This document shows positions 9,570 through 18,852 of a stretch of DNA of 64,000 nucleotides, in pieces (position 1 is the stretch's first letter; each line of letters starts with the position of its first letter). Below the pieces are notes generated by a model, which saw only the letters and a list, made by a program, of their open reading frames with translations, made no database searches and had not been told where the DNA came from. A program made the position numbers and the translations under genes. The DNA lies in the NCBI GenBank assembly GCA_002494725.1, contig DACG01000032.1, forward strand, positions 62,001 through 126,000. The letters are read 5' to 3'. Origin of the DNA: Geoglobus sp. UBA235. GTDB taxonomy: Archaea; Halobacteriota; Archaeoglobi; Archaeoglobales; Archaeoglobaceae.

Positions 9570-9827
9570 TCACTCCTCAACTCTGACGATTATAAACCTC
9601 ACCGTGTTTTCAGGATCAGGACACTGCAGAAATTCGATCTGGTTTATCCAGTCCTCAGGCGGGGTATTTCTGTATGCTGGGGTTATGTAGGGAATCAAAG
9701 CTGAAAATGCGTAAATGCATATCTTTCCCTTTGCAAGCGGTTCTTCAATCTCGATAACATCTCCCCTTTCATAACCTGCATGACATACTCCTTTAACCTC
9801 CTCAACCACCAGCTTTAATCTGCCCAT
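9570..9827 (-). CDS. TIGR04076-like small protein
   Basis: From the ATG at 9827 (MGRLKLVVEEVKGVC) the protein has 85 residues. An upstream in-frame start would add 12 residues that look non-coding. The sequence pattern (VKGVCHAGYERGD, ICIYAFSALIPYI) fits the TIGR04076 family of small proteins of unknown function in archaea and anaerobic bacteria, with conserved Cys residues. It is convergent with the DUF58 operon and divergent from the pilin-like gene. Confidence 0.7.
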   Translation of the reverse strand: MGRLKLVVEEVKGVCHAGYERGDVIEIEEPLAKGKICIYAFSALIPYITPAYRNTPPEDWINQIEFLQCPDPENTVRFIIVRVEE

Positions 9828-9914
9828 ATCGTTTAATAGGAGAGTGCAACAATATAAAATCACCTGAAGATTTGACGATAATTTTTATATCTATTTTCAC
9901 ATGTATCACATACC

Positions 9915-10478
9915 ATGAAAAAAATCAATGGTGAAGATGCAGTATCTCCAGCAATGGGAATTATTTTGATGCTTGCAATAACGATTTCAGCTGCAACAAT
10001 TTTTTACTCGGGTACCGATTTTGGCCAGATTAAAGCACCGGTTTTTGCTCTCCTTCAGTCAGCAGAGAAAATAATTCCTCATGAAGTGGGTATGGGCAAG
10101 AGCTCTCAGATTATCAGGATACACAGCATTTCAGGGGAAAGTATTGATGTCAGAAGGATAGAACTTGTGGTGGAAATTTACAGAAACGGCTCACTCCTGC
10201 TTCAGGAGTCATGTCATGGCTTTCCTGTCAAGAAATTCGGTGATGCATACTGCACCGGAGATGATATAATTGATAAAGGTTATCTGGGTCACGATATTCT
10301 GGGAGAGATACATGATGCAGGAGATGGAGTGCTTTCGGCAGGAGAGTTCATGGGCTTCAGAATCAAGGCAACATCAGATGAAGGTGTGAGGCTTGAGAGG
10401 GGAGATGTTATTGCAATCCAGGTCATTGACATGGATTCAGGTTTGATAATAGCCAGAATTGAGAGAACCGTTCAGTAA
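9915..10478 (+). CDS. Archaeal type IV pilin-like protein
   Basis: A 187-residue protein with a short charged N terminus followed by DAVSPAMGIILMLAITIS, the hallmark of the archaeal pilin N-terminal (DUF1628) domain. The remainder is a beta-rich extracellular domain with a pair of cysteines (about 96 and 106). Such proteins are processed by a PibD-type peptidase and assembled into pili or surface structures. No pilus assembly ATPase is nearby. A TATA-like sequence (tttttatatc) lies about 20-30 bases upstream of the ATG. Confidence 0.75.
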   Translation: MKKINGEDAVSPAMGIILMLAITISAATIFYSGTDFGQIKAPVFALLQSAEKIIPHEVGMGKSSQIIRIHSISGESIDVRRIELVVEIYRNGSLLLQESCHGFPVKKFGDAYCTGDDIIDKGYLGHDILGEIHDAGDGVLSAGEFMGFRIKATSDEGVRLERGDVIAIQVIDMDSGLIIARIERTVQ

Positions 10479-10516
10479 ATGGACAGAAGCTTAGAAGAGG
10501 TTCTGGTTATAGAAAA

Positions 10517-10542
10517 AAATTTAAATTTAGGCATTTAAATGC
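10517..10542. promoter_or_regulatory. Two AT palindromes before the Lrp-type regulator gene
   Basis: aaatttaaattt (10517-10528) and gcatttaaatgc (10531-10542) are perfect 12-base palindromes immediately upstream of the regulator gene. The first can serve as TATA box. The second could be an autoregulatory Lrp/AsnC site; that role is inferred from position only. Confidence 0.45.
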
Positions 10543-10557
10543 TGGAAGGTGGTAGGG

Positions 10558-11046
10558 TTGAGCCATGAAATTGAAATTCTCAGACTCCTCGAGAACAATG
10601 GCAGGTTGAGCATATCTGAAATTTCAGAAATGCTGAACATAGAAAGGGAGGAAGTCGAGAGGATAATAAAAAAATTTGAGGAGGATGGCACAATTCTGAA
10701 GTACAAGGCCATTGTTGACTGGGAAAAGGCAGGGGTTGAGGAGGTATATGCAATAATAGATGTGAGGGTGAATCTGACAAGAGAAAAGGGATACGATGAT
10801 ATTGCAAAACGAATAGCAAAGTTTCCCGAGGTTCATGCTGTGAGGCTTGTCAGTGGAGATTACGATTTTCAGGTAGTTGTCAGGGGAAAGTCGCTGAAGG
10901 ACATATCATTTTTCATAGCGGAGAAAATATCCACGATTCCTGAGGTTAGGGACACCGTCACTCACTTTCTGCTGAGAACCTACAAGGAGGAGGGCGTGCT
11001 TTTATTTGAGGATGATGAGGACAGGAGGCTTGCAATTGTCCCGTGA
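10558..11046 (+). CDS. Lrp/AsnC family transcriptional regulator
   Basis: About 162 residues: N-terminal winged helix-turn-helix (EILRLLENNGRLSISEISEML) and a C-terminal RAM ligand-binding domain (EVHAVRLVSGDYDFQVVV). These regulators bind DNA as dimers or octamers and respond to amino acids. A GTG at 10549 is possible, but TTG at 10558 is better placed behind GGAAGGTGG. It overlaps the aminotransferase gene, so the pair probably forms an amino-acid-responsive operon. Confidence 0.8.
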   Translation: MSHEIEILRLLENNGRLSISEISEMLNIEREEVERIIKKFEEDGTILKYKAIVDWEKAGVEEVYAIIDVRVNLTREKGYDDIAKRIAKFPEVHAVRLVSGDYDFQVVVRGKSLKDISFFIAEKISTIPEVRDTVTHFLLRTYKEEGVLLFEDDEDRRLAIVP

Positions 11047-12181
11047 TGTTATAAACAGAAGGGTCAGGGAGTTAAAGCCATCAGGCATAAGAAGGTTCTT
11101 TGAGCTTATAATCGGGAGAGAGGATGTCATCAGCCTTGGAGTAGGAGAACCTGATTTCAGTGTTCCGTGGAGAATAAGGGAGGAGATGATATACAGCCTT
11201 GAAAAGGGGATAACATCATATACCTCCAACTACGGACTTCTTGAGCTGAGAGAGGCGATAGCCGAATATTACAGAAAATTTGGAGTGGAGTCCACCCATG
11301 ATAATGTCTTTATCACAACAGGTGTGAGCGAGGGGATAGATCTTGCATTAAGAGCTGTGATAAATCCCGGTGACAGGGTTCTTGTTCCTGAGCCCACCTA
11401 TGTCTCCTACCGGCCTCTCGCCCACATTGCAGGGGCTGAGGTGATACCGATACCCACAGATCCGGAATTCAAGATAACATACGATGATCTGGTGAGGTTC
11501 AGGAATGAGAAAATAAAGGCAGTAATGCTCAACTATCCCAACAACCCGACTGGTGTCAGTCTGAGAAAAAGGGAAATTGAAGAGATTGCCGATGCTGTTA
11601 ATGAACTGGACTGCCTCGTGATCTCCGATGAGATTTATGCCGAGCTTAGCTACAACTTCAGGCATTTCAGCATTGCAGCTCTTGACGGAATGTTTGAAAG
11701 AACAATAGTGCTCAATGGATTTTCCAAGGGCTTTGCAATGACAGGGATGAGGGTTGGATATGTCATCGCTCCAGAGGAAATCCTGGATGCCATGGTAAAG
11801 ATACATCAGTATTCAATGCTCTGTGCACCGGTAACGGCTCAGATTGGAGCCCTTGAAGCCCTCAAAAATGGAGAGGAAGAGCTTGAGAGAATGAGATCTG
11901 AGTACATGAGGCGGAGAAACTTTTTTGTCAGAAGACTGAGGGAACTTTTCGATGTTGTCATGCCGGATGGTGCATTCTACGCATTTCCGAATGTCAGCTC
12001 AACAGGGCTCAATGGAGAGGAGTTTGCTGAAAAACTGTTAATTGAAAAGAACGTTGCTGTTGTGCCGGGAGACGCCTTCGGAGAGTGTGGAGGCAATTAC
12101 GTGAGATGTGCATATGCAGTGTCGATGGAGAAGCTGAAGATAGCCGTTGAGAGAATGGAAGAACTTGTCAACTCATCTTAA
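11036..12181 (+). CDS. Class I/II aminotransferase (aspartate aminotransferase-like)
   Basis: Around 381 residues of a PLP-dependent fold type I aminotransferase: GVGEPDF near the N terminus, NYPNNPTG, ISDEIYAEL, and the PLP lysine in NGFSKGFAMTGMR. Probably an aspartate or other amino-acid aminotransferase; the substrate cannot be told from sequence. The start is taken as TTG at 11036, behind an aggaggc motif inside the end of the regulator gene. A longer reading from ATG 11006 would overlap it by 41 bases. Confidence 0.85.
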   Translation: MSRDVINRRVRELKPSGIRRFFELIIGREDVISLGVGEPDFSVPWRIREEMIYSLEKGITSYTSNYGLLELREAIAEYYRKFGVESTHDNVFITTGVSEGIDLALRAVINPGDRVLVPEPTYVSYRPLAHIAGAEVIPIPTDPEFKITYDDLVRFRNEKIKAVMLNYPNNPTGVSLRKREIEEIADAVNELDCLVISDEIYAELSYNFRHFSIAALDGMFERTIVLNGFSKGFAMTGMRVGYVIAPEEILDAMVKIHQYSMLCAPVTAQIGALEALKNGEEELERMRSEYMRRRNFFVRRLRELFDVVMPDGAFYAFPNVSSTGLNGEEFAEKLLIEKNVAVVPGDAFGECGGNYVRCAYAVSMEKLKIAVERMEELVNSS

Positions 12182-12186
12182 TCCTC

Positions 12187-12651
12187 TTACCTCACTCTGA
12201 TTTCCTTTGTCATTCTTATCCATTTTCCGAGTTCTCCTGATACGCTGAATCCGTGTTTCAGGTAGAATCTTTTTGCAGGATCATTTTTCTTCCCGACCCA
12301 AAGTCCCATGATCCTTCTTCCAGCCTGAATGCCGTATGTTTCCGATTCATGAAGAAGTCTGGATGCAATCCCCTTCCCCTGAAATTCCTTTCTGACAAAG
12401 AGCTCGTGAAGCTCGGCAACCCTGTCTCTCTCAAAAGGACTTATCCAGTTGGTATCGCATGCAGAAAAGCCTACCGGTTCATGAATCTCGGCTACAATGA
12501 ATCCATCTCTGTCTCTCTCATAAAGCCACTTGAAGTAGTTTCTTATCTCTCTCTCAGTGGTGTATGCGTATTCCTCAAACCCCATGTAGGCCTCCCTGTA
12601 TATCTCAACAAAGCTGCCTATATCGTCTCTCCTGACCCGCCTTATTATCAC
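12187..12651 (-). CDS. GNAT family N-acetyltransferase
   Basis: A 154-residue GNAT-fold protein with the acetyl-CoA-binding motif RKEFQGKGIASRLL near residue 90 and a typical C-terminal region (RFYLKHGFSVSGE). The acceptor is unknown. It is convergent with the aminotransferase gene and divergent from the M20 peptidase gene. Confidence 0.8.
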   Translation of the reverse strand: MIIRRVRRDDIGSFVEIYREAYMGFEEYAYTTEREIRNYFKWLYERDRDGFIVAEIHEPVGFSACDTNWISPFERDRVAELHELFVRKEFQGKGIASRLLHESETYGIQAGRRIMGLWVGKKNDPAKRFYLKHGFSVSGELGKWIRMTKEIRVR

Positions 12652-12688
12652 AGATGGCTTTTTATTACCTCAGGGTAAAAATCTTCTG

Positions 12689-13627
12689 ATGCTTGATATC
12701 CTCAGAGAGCTTATGAGCATAGAATCCCCTTCAGGAAAGGAGGACGAGCTGAGAAACTACATCAGGGATTTTCTTAGAAATGAGGGCTTTACACCAGAGA
12801 CTGATGATGCCGGTAACCTTGTGCTTGAAGGAAGATCTGACCTCTGGTTTGTAACCCACCTCGATACAGTTGAGGTCATTTCTGAGTTCAGAGTTGATGG
12901 GAGTTATGCTTACGGCACGGGTGTGGCAGATGCGAAGGGTTCAATAGCTGCCATGCTATCTGCGGTGATGAATTTTGATGATCTGAATGTTGGGTTTGCT
13001 TTTCTGGTTGATGAGGAGGAAGGGGGATCAGGATCAAGGTATTTTTCAGAGAACTTTTCAGGGAGGGCTGTTGTCATGGAGCCAACAGAGCTGAAAACCG
13101 CTGAAAAGCAGCTTGGAAGCGCTGAGGTAATTCTGGAATTCAGAGGGAGAGCTGTTCATGGTGCGTACTGGGACAGGGGAGAGAATGCGATTGAAAAGGC
13201 GATTGAGGAGATTTCAAAGCTCAGAAAGAGATACAGATTCTCAATTCAGGAGTTTTCTGGGGGTAGCAATCTCTATGCTGTTCCGGATAGGTGCAGGGTG
13301 AGGCTCAGCTTTATATTCGACAGCGATACCGACATCAGCACGGTAAAGAGAGATCTTGAGTCCATAAACGGAGAGTTTGAGTTTTTTGATTTTTACGAGC
13401 CAATTGAATGCGATGTTATTGAAGAGGTGGAGAGGTATTCGAAAGGGAGAATTGTGATGCATTCATGGACAGATGCATATCATTTCAAAAAGAACGGCTG
13501 GAAGGTCACGATCTGGGGACCCGGAGATTTGATTGACTGCCACACTGAAAGGGAGAGAGTATCTCTCAGAGAGATTCAGGAAGCTTCTCAGATTATAGAG
13601 AGGGTGAACAGGGAGGTGGTTTGTTGA
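12689..13627 (+). CDS. M20 family metal-dependent deacylase/peptidase (LysK/DapE/ArgE type)
   Basis: A 312-residue M20 zinc amidohydrolase: metal and catalytic motifs THLDTV (His), GVADAKG (Asp), DEEEGG (general base and ligand Glu), MEPTE, and a C-terminal CHTERERV (His). It is shorter than DapE (about 375) and near LysK ([LysW]- or acetyl-lysine hydrolase, about 330-350). It directly precedes and overlaps dapF, suggesting lysine metabolism, yet the DapL route present elsewhere in this window needs no desuccinylase. The substrate is therefore open. Confidence 0.75.
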   Translation: MLDILRELMSIESPSGKEDELRNYIRDFLRNEGFTPETDDAGNLVLEGRSDLWFVTHLDTVEVISEFRVDGSYAYGTGVADAKGSIAAMLSAVMNFDDLNVGFAFLVDEEEGGSGSRYFSENFSGRAVVMEPTELKTAEKQLGSAEVILEFRGRAVHGAYWDRGENAIEKAIEEISKLRKRYRFSIQEFSGGSNLYAVPDRCRVRLSFIFDSDTDISTVKRDLESINGEFEFFDFYEPIECDVIEEVERYSKGRIVMHSWTDAYHFKKNGWKVTIWGPGDLIDCHTERERVSLREIQEASQIIERVNREVVC

Positions 13628-14475
13628 AAATCAGGTTTACCAAAATGCACGGGAACGGGAATGATTTCATTCTCGTGGATGAGTTCAGTGGCATTGTTGT
13701 TGAGGAGGATAAAAAGTCTGACTTTGTGAGGGCCGTGGCAAACAGGTACTTCGGGATTGGAGCAGATGGTGTGCTATTTGTTCAGAGATCTGACAGGGCA
13801 GATGCGAGATTCAGGTACTTCAACTCAGATGGAAGTGAGGCAGAGATGTGCGGGAATGGAATAAGGTGCTTCTCGCGGTATGTGGTTGAGGAGGGCTATG
13901 CAGAACCGCCCCTGAGAATTGAAACCCTTGCCGGAATTCTGACGCTGGATGTGAGCAGGGAGGAAGATGGATGGTGGATCAGGGTGGATATGGGAACACC
14001 CGAGTTCAGAAGGGATAGAATTCCCGCAAGAGAGGAGGTATGGGGCAGGGAGATGGAGTTCAGGGGAAAGAAATTCACGGTTTATGCTGTAAACACCGGA
14101 GTTCCCCACGCCGTAATCTTTGTTGATGATCTAAGCTTTGACATTCTGCCATTGGCCAAGCACATAAGATATCACAGCCTGTTTCCTGAAGGAATAAACG
14201 TAAATTTTGCAGAAATTGTGGACAGACATAGAATCCGTGTCAGAACTTATGAGAGAGGAGTTGAGGCTGAAACTCTGAGCTGCGGAACCGGAAGTACGGC
14301 GGTTGCTGCTGTTGCATTCAGGCTGGGGCTCGCTGAAAGCATGGTTGAAGTGATCACAAAAGGCGGTGTCCTGAAAATTGAGATATCTGGCGAGAGGGCG
14401 TTCATGACTGGAAAGGCAGCGAGAGTTGCTGATGGTTTCATAAACCTTAAGGAGCTTTTCCATGAGATTCCCTAA
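13624..14475 (+). CDS. dapF: Diaminopimelate epimerase
   Basis: Converts LL- to meso-diaminopimelate. About 283 residues, with both catalytic cysteines in their standard settings: EMCGNGIRC (about residue 77) and LSCGTGSTAVA (about 220), plus the N-terminal MHGNGNDF motif. Start is one of two adjacent TTG codons (13621, 13624); 13624 has proper spacing from GGAGGTG. It overlaps the deacylase gene upstream and the Dus-like gene downstream. DapL and LysA are encoded at 58.6-61 kb. Confidence 0.92.
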   Translation: MKIRFTKMHGNGNDFILVDEFSGIVVEEDKKSDFVRAVANRYFGIGADGVLFVQRSDRADARFRYFNSDGSEAEMCGNGIRCFSRYVVEEGYAEPPLRIETLAGILTLDVSREEDGWWIRVDMGTPEFRRDRIPAREEVWGREMEFRGKKFTVYAVNTGVPHAVIFVDDLSFDILPLAKHIRYHSLFPEGINVNFAEIVDRHRIRVRTYERGVEAETLSCGTGSTAVAAVAFRLGLAESMVEVITKGGVLKIEISGERAFMTGKAARVADGFINLKELFHEIP

Positions 14476-15208
14476 CAGACTTGTTCTCTCTGCAATGGCA
14501 GGAATTAACGACTGGAATTTTGCGAAAAAATATGAAGCAGGATTTATCATACTTGGAGGATTCAACGCTGACAGAGAATCAATGGAGGCAGGAATTAGAG
14601 CAGCAAAAAGGGGGAGGAAGGAGTTCATATTTCACGATCCGGTATCGGGCATTGAGAATCAGCTCAGGATGGTTGAGAGTGAAAGAAGAGTTGTGGGGAT
14701 AAATGTAAGGGCAGCAACCTCTGAGGGATATGTGAATGCATCAAGACTCGCATCTGAATACGGTGCCATTCTGGAGATAAACGCTCACTGCAGACAGCCC
14801 GAATTTCTTGAAATTGGATGTGGGCAGGCTTTGCTTTTCAATCACAAAAAGCTGGTGCAGATTGTTGAGCTAACCTCAAAACATGCTGATGTGGCTGTGA
14901 AGATCAGGGGTGGTCTCGGGCTGGATTACGGGATGATTGCAGAGGAGCTGTTTTCATCAGGTGCGTTCTTGATTCATGTGGACGCAATGATCCCGGGTGG
15001 AGGGGCAGATCTGGAACTGGTTAGGAGAATTTCAGAAATCGGTAATGTGATAGGAAACAACTCTGTTAGAGATGTGAGATCTGCAAGAAAGATGATTGAA
15101 GCCGGTGCGAAGCTCGTTTCCATAGCCAGAAAGGCTCTTTCGGATAAGGATATATTTAAAAAGCTCTTGGTTGATGAGGTCTTGGCTTCTGGAATTGAGG
15201 TGGTCTGA
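14462..15208 (+). CDS. MJ0144-family TIM-barrel protein related to dihydrouridine synthases
   Basis: A 248-residue TIM-barrel protein resembling the FMN-dependent dihydrouridine synthase/dihydroorotate dehydrogenase superfamily (EINAHCRQPEF, VAVKIRGG, IGNNSVRD). The HCRQ motif corresponds to the region carrying the catalytic Cys in Dus enzymes. It lacks the C-terminal RNA-binding domain of true Dus. Family assignment is from memory of archaeal MJ0144-like proteins; activity is unproven. It is coupled to dapF and to gyrA. Confidence 0.65.
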   Translation: MRFPNRLVLSAMAGINDWNFAKKYEAGFIILGGFNADRESMEAGIRAAKRGRKEFIFHDPVSGIENQLRMVESERRVVGINVRAATSEGYVNASRLASEYGAILEINAHCRQPEFLEIGCGQALLFNHKKLVQIVELTSKHADVAVKIRGGLGLDYGMIAEELFSSGAFLIHVDAMIPGGGADLELVRRISEIGNVIGNNSVRDVRSARKMIEAGAKLVSIARKALSDKDIFKKLLVDEVLASGIEVV

Positions 15209-17553
15209 TGGAAATTGCGAGAGACATTAATGAGGAACTCAAGAGTTCCTATATAGACTATGCCATGAGTGTTATTGTTGGAAGAGCCCTTCCTGATGCC
15301 AGAGATGGTCTGAAACCTGTGCAGAGGAGAATACTCTATGCCATGTATGAGATGGGGCTCTTCAGCAACAGACCTTACAGAAAGTGTGCGAGAATTGTGG
15401 GGGATGTTCTCGGGAAATACCATCCCCATGGCGACTCTGCAGTTTACGATGCTCTCGTAAGGATGGCTCAGGATTTCAATCTTCGCTATCCGCTTGTTGA
15501 CGGGCAGGGCAACTTTGGAAGCATTGACGGGGATGAGGCTGCTGCGATGAGATACACAGAGGCAAGACTCACAAAGATGGCTGAGGAGATGCTTGCGGAT
15601 ATTGAAAAGGATACTGTCGATTTTGTTCCAAACTTTGATGCAACTCTCAACGAGCCATCAACACTTCCTGCCAAAATTCCGAATTTGCTTGTAAACGGGT
15701 CAAGTGGAATTGCTGTTGGAATGGCAACGAACATGCCCCCTCACAACCTTGCAGAGGTGTGCGATGCAATTGTGGCTTTCATTGAGAATGAGGACATAAG
15801 CGTGGATGAGCTGATGAAATTCGTAAAAGGTCCGGATTTTCCGACAGGAGGAATTATTGTTGGAATTGAGGGTATAAGAGAAGCTTACAGAACAGGAAGG
15901 GGCAAGATCGTTGTCAGGGGGAGAGTCGAGATAGAGGACAGGGCAGTAGTGATCAGGGAAATTCCCTATCAGGTAAACAAGGCAAATCTTGTGGAAAAAA
16001 TTGCTGAACTTGCAAGAGAGGGGAGGATAGAGGAAATAAAGACTGTCAGGGATGAGTCTGACAGAGAGGGGATAAGAATTGTTGTCGAGCTTAAAGGCGG
16101 GGCGAATGTGAATGTGGTGCTCAACAAGCTTTACAAGTACACATCCCTTCAGACCACGTTTGGAATAATAAATCTGGCCCTTGTGGACAATCAGCCGAGA
16201 GTTTTGACCCTTAAAGATCTCATTTCAGAATTTGTGAATCACAGGAGAAACATTGTCAGGAGAAGAACAGAGTATGAGCTGAAAAAGGCTGAGGAGAGGC
16301 TTCACATTGTTGAGGGGTTGAAGGTTGCTGTTGAGAACATTGATACCGCAATCGAGATAATAAAAGGATCAGATAGCATTTCTGATGCAAGAGATAGACT
16401 CATGGAGAGATTTAAGCTTACCGAGAAGCAGACTGATGCGATACTCCAGATGAGGTTGCAGAAGCTGACGGCAATGGAAATCGATGCCCTTATGAAGGAA
16501 TACAAGGAACTGAGAGAGAGAATCCAGGAGTACAGAAGTATTTTGAGCAGCAGAGCAAAAATTGATGAGATAATTGTCAGGGAAACACAGGAGATAAAGG
16601 AGAAATTCGGAGATGAGAGGAGAACAAGAATTCTCAGGGAGTTCCAAGACATAAACCATGAGGACCTCATATCTGAGGAGGTGAATCTTCTCGTCATAAC
16701 AAAGGGAGGATATGCCAAGAGAGTGGATCTCGGAGCCTTCAGATCCCAGTCAAGAGGCGGGGCCGGAGTTCTCGGGATAAATCTGAGAACAGATGATGAG
16801 ATAACCACCGTAAGTGTTGTGAACACAATCCACAAACTTCTGCTGTTCACAAACACCGGCAGGGCATACTGGATACATCCCTACGAGATTCCGAAGCTTG
16901 ACAGAACTGCAAGAGGAACAAGTCTGAAACACCTGATCTCTCTCGAAAACGGTGAATATGTTGTATCTGCCATATCTGTTCCGGATTTCTCAGGAAAAGT
17001 TCTGATTCTCACAGATGATGGATACATAAAAGCCGTTGAGCTCCAGGACTTCGAGAATGCAAAGAGAGGAGGGATAATTGCTGTGAATGGAAACATTCAC
17101 ACGGCAAAGCCTGCTGACGGAGAGGATGTGATAATTTCAACGGAGAGTGGTATGCTGATAAGATTTGACACCTCCTCTGTCCCGATTTACGGAAGAAATG
17201 CGAAGGGTGTCAGAGCAGTAAGGCTGAGGAGAGATGACAGGATTGCCTGGATGGACTGTGGAAGTGGAAGTGAAATACTTCTCCTCACCGAAAACGGATA
17301 CGGAAAGAGGACAAGGATAGGTGAATTCAGGAAAATTGGCAGAGGAGGGATGGGCGTGATTGCATTCAGGGTTAGAGGAAAAACGGGAAAGGTTGTTTTC
17401 TCGGAATTTGTCAGGCATGGAAAGCTCTTTGCATTCAGCAGGGACGGGAATGCGATTCTGGTTAACGTTGATCAGATCTCTGTCCAGGGAAGAAACAGCT
17501 CCGGGGTTATTGTTGCAAAGAATGGAGTTGCAAAAGCTGTTCAGGTGGAATGA
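15208..17553 (+). CDS. gyrA: DNA gyrase subunit A
   Basis: A 781-residue type IIA topoisomerase subunit. N-terminal breakage-reunion domain with YIDYAMSVIVGRALPD, DGLKPVQRRIL, GKYHPHGD and the active-site tyrosine in AAMRYTEARL (about residue 118), then coiled-coil, then a six-bladed C-terminal pinwheel from about residue 490. The GyrA-box position reads QSRGGAG, departing from the canonical QRRGGKG; later blades carry GRGGMG-like repeats. Start codon overlaps the preceding stop. gyrB is not in the window. Archaeal gyrase was acquired from bacteria and introduces negative supercoils. Confidence 0.93.
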   Translation: MEIARDINEELKSSYIDYAMSVIVGRALPDARDGLKPVQRRILYAMYEMGLFSNRPYRKCARIVGDVLGKYHPHGDSAVYDALVRMAQDFNLRYPLVDGQGNFGSIDGDEAAAMRYTEARLTKMAEEMLADIEKDTVDFVPNFDATLNEPSTLPAKIPNLLVNGSSGIAVGMATNMPPHNLAEVCDAIVAFIENEDISVDELMKFVKGPDFPTGGIIVGIEGIREAYRTGRGKIVVRGRVEIEDRAVVIREIPYQVNKANLVEKIAELAREGRIEEIKTVRDESDREGIRIVVELKGGANVNVVLNKLYKYTSLQTTFGIINLALVDNQPRVLTLKDLISEFVNHRRNIVRRRTEYELKKAEERLHIVEGLKVAVENIDTAIEIIKGSDSISDARDRLMERFKLTEKQTDAILQMRLQKLTAMEIDALMKEYKELRERIQEYRSILSSRAKIDEIIVRETQEIKEKFGDERRTRILREFQDINHEDLISEEVNLLVITKGGYAKRVDLGAFRSQSRGGAGVLGINLRTDDEITTVSVVNTIHKLLLFTNTGRAYWIHPYEIPKLDRTARGTSLKHLISLENGEYVVSAISVPDFSGKVLILTDDGYIKAVELQDFENAKRGGIIAVNGNIHTAKPADGEDVIISTESGMLIRFDTSSVPIYGRNAKGVRAVRLRRDDRIAWMDCGSGSEILLLTENGYGKRTRIGEFRKIGRGGMGVIAFRVRGKTGKVVFSEFVRHGKLFAFSRDGNAILVNVDQISVQGRNSSGVIVAKNGVAKAVQVE

Positions 17554-17870
17554 TGAGACTTGAGGCAGAGGAGTGGAATGACAGAGGAAATTACAGGGTT
17601 TCAATTCTCCACAGATTTGAGAAAAGCATATTTGTTCAGCTTGTTGAGATAAAGGGAAGGGTTGGCAGGCATTTTCACAGAAGACAGACGGAGGTTTTTG
17701 TGATTGCTGATGGAAGCGGAACACTTGAAATTGGAAAGGAAAGATACCATGCAAAATGCGGTGATGTGTTTCTCTGCCCTCCAGGAACCATCCACAGCGT
17801 TGAAGGAAACCTTAAAATCATCGTGTTCAAATATGGGTATGAGGAGAATGACAGTTACTGGCTTGAATGA
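17550..17870 (+). CDS. Small cupin-domain protein
   Basis: A 106-residue single-domain cupin: motif 1 RHFHRRQTEVFVIADGSG and motif 2 GDVFLCPPGTIHSV supply His and Glu metal ligands. Function unknown; small cupins may be isomerases, dioxygenases or sugar-binding proteins. The start overlaps the gyrA stop. Confidence 0.75.
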   Translation: MMRLEAEEWNDRGNYRVSILHRFEKSIFVQLVEIKGRVGRHFHRRQTEVFVIADGSGTLEIGKERYHAKCGDVFLCPPGTIHSVEGNLKIIVFKYGYEENDSYWLE

Positions 17871-17886
17871 CAAGAGGTGTTAGATT

Positions 17887-18852
17887 ATGGAGACTCTTCT
17901 TCTTTCAAGAGGTGATGTGGAGAGAATTCTCGACATGAAAACATGCATGGATGCTGTTGAGCATGCATTTGAGCTCCACGGAAAAGGACTGACACAGATG
18001 CCTGCCAAAATATATCTGACTTTTGAGAAAGGGGATCTTAGAGCCATGCCGGCATATATTGAGGGACATGCAGGGATAAAATGGGTGAATTCCCACCCGA
18101 ACAACAGGGAAAGGGGCTTGCCAACGGTAATGGCAGTCCTGATATACAACGATCCTGAAACGGGGTTTCCCCTTGCAGTGATGGATGCAACCCATCTGAC
18201 AAATTTGAGAACAGGTGCAGCAGGTGGAATTGCAGGAAAATACCTTGCAAGAAGAGATTCAAGGGTTATTGGTTTCATAGGATGTGGAATGCAGGCTGAA
18301 ACCCAGTTCATGGCTTTAAAGGAGATATTTGACATCGAGAAAGCTCTTTGCCATGACATATCCAGCAAGAGTGCTGAAAAATTCGCCGGAATGCTTCACA
18401 AATTCGGGGTTGATGCTGAGATCACCGATGCTGAAAGGGCGTGCAGATGTGATATTCTGGTTACAACAACTCCCTCAAGGAAACCTGTTGTGAAAGCAGA
18501 ATGGATTCAGGAAGGTCTGCATGTAAATGCCATAGGGGCAGATGCTCCGGGAAAACAGGAGCTCGATCCGGAAATTCTCAGAAAGGGAAGAATAGTTGTG
18601 GATGATTATCAGCAGGCACTGCACAGCGGAGAGGTCAATGTTCCCATATCAAAAGGGATTTTATCTCCCGAAAGCATACATGCATCTCTTGGGGAGATAA
18701 TAGCCGGAATAAAGAGTGGAAGGGAGAGTGATGATGAGATAACGGTCTTTGACTCAACGGGACTTGCGATTCAGGACATTGCGGCTGCGAGGGTTGTTTT
18801 TGAAAGAGCGGTTGAGCTCGGAATTGGAAGAAAATTCCAGTTCTTTTCATGA
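17887..18852 (+). CDS. ala: Alanine dehydrogenase (ornithine cyclodeaminase/mu-crystallin family)
   Basis: A 321-residue NAD-dependent enzyme of the ornithine cyclodeaminase family: GIKWVNSHPNN (substrate lysine region), MDATHLTNLRTGAAGG, Rossmann motif GFIGCGMQAE, and TTTPSRKPVVKAEW, DSTGLAIQD near the end. Length and motifs agree closely with the characterised Archaeoglobus fulgidus alanine dehydrogenase, which interconverts pyruvate and alanine; ornithine cyclodeaminase is the alternative. It is followed by dph6 with a four-base overlap. Confidence 0.8.
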   Translation: METLLLSRGDVERILDMKTCMDAVEHAFELHGKGLTQMPAKIYLTFEKGDLRAMPAYIEGHAGIKWVNSHPNNRERGLPTVMAVLIYNDPETGFPLAVMDATHLTNLRTGAAGGIAGKYLARRDSRVIGFIGCGMQAETQFMALKEIFDIEKALCHDISSKSAEKFAGMLHKFGVDAEITDAERACRCDILVTTTPSRKPVVKAEWIQEGLHVNAIGADAPGKQELDPEILRKGRIVVDDYQQALHSGEVNVPISKGILSPESIHASLGEIIAGIKSGRESDDEITVFDSTGLAIQDIAAARVVFERAVELGIGRKFQFFS

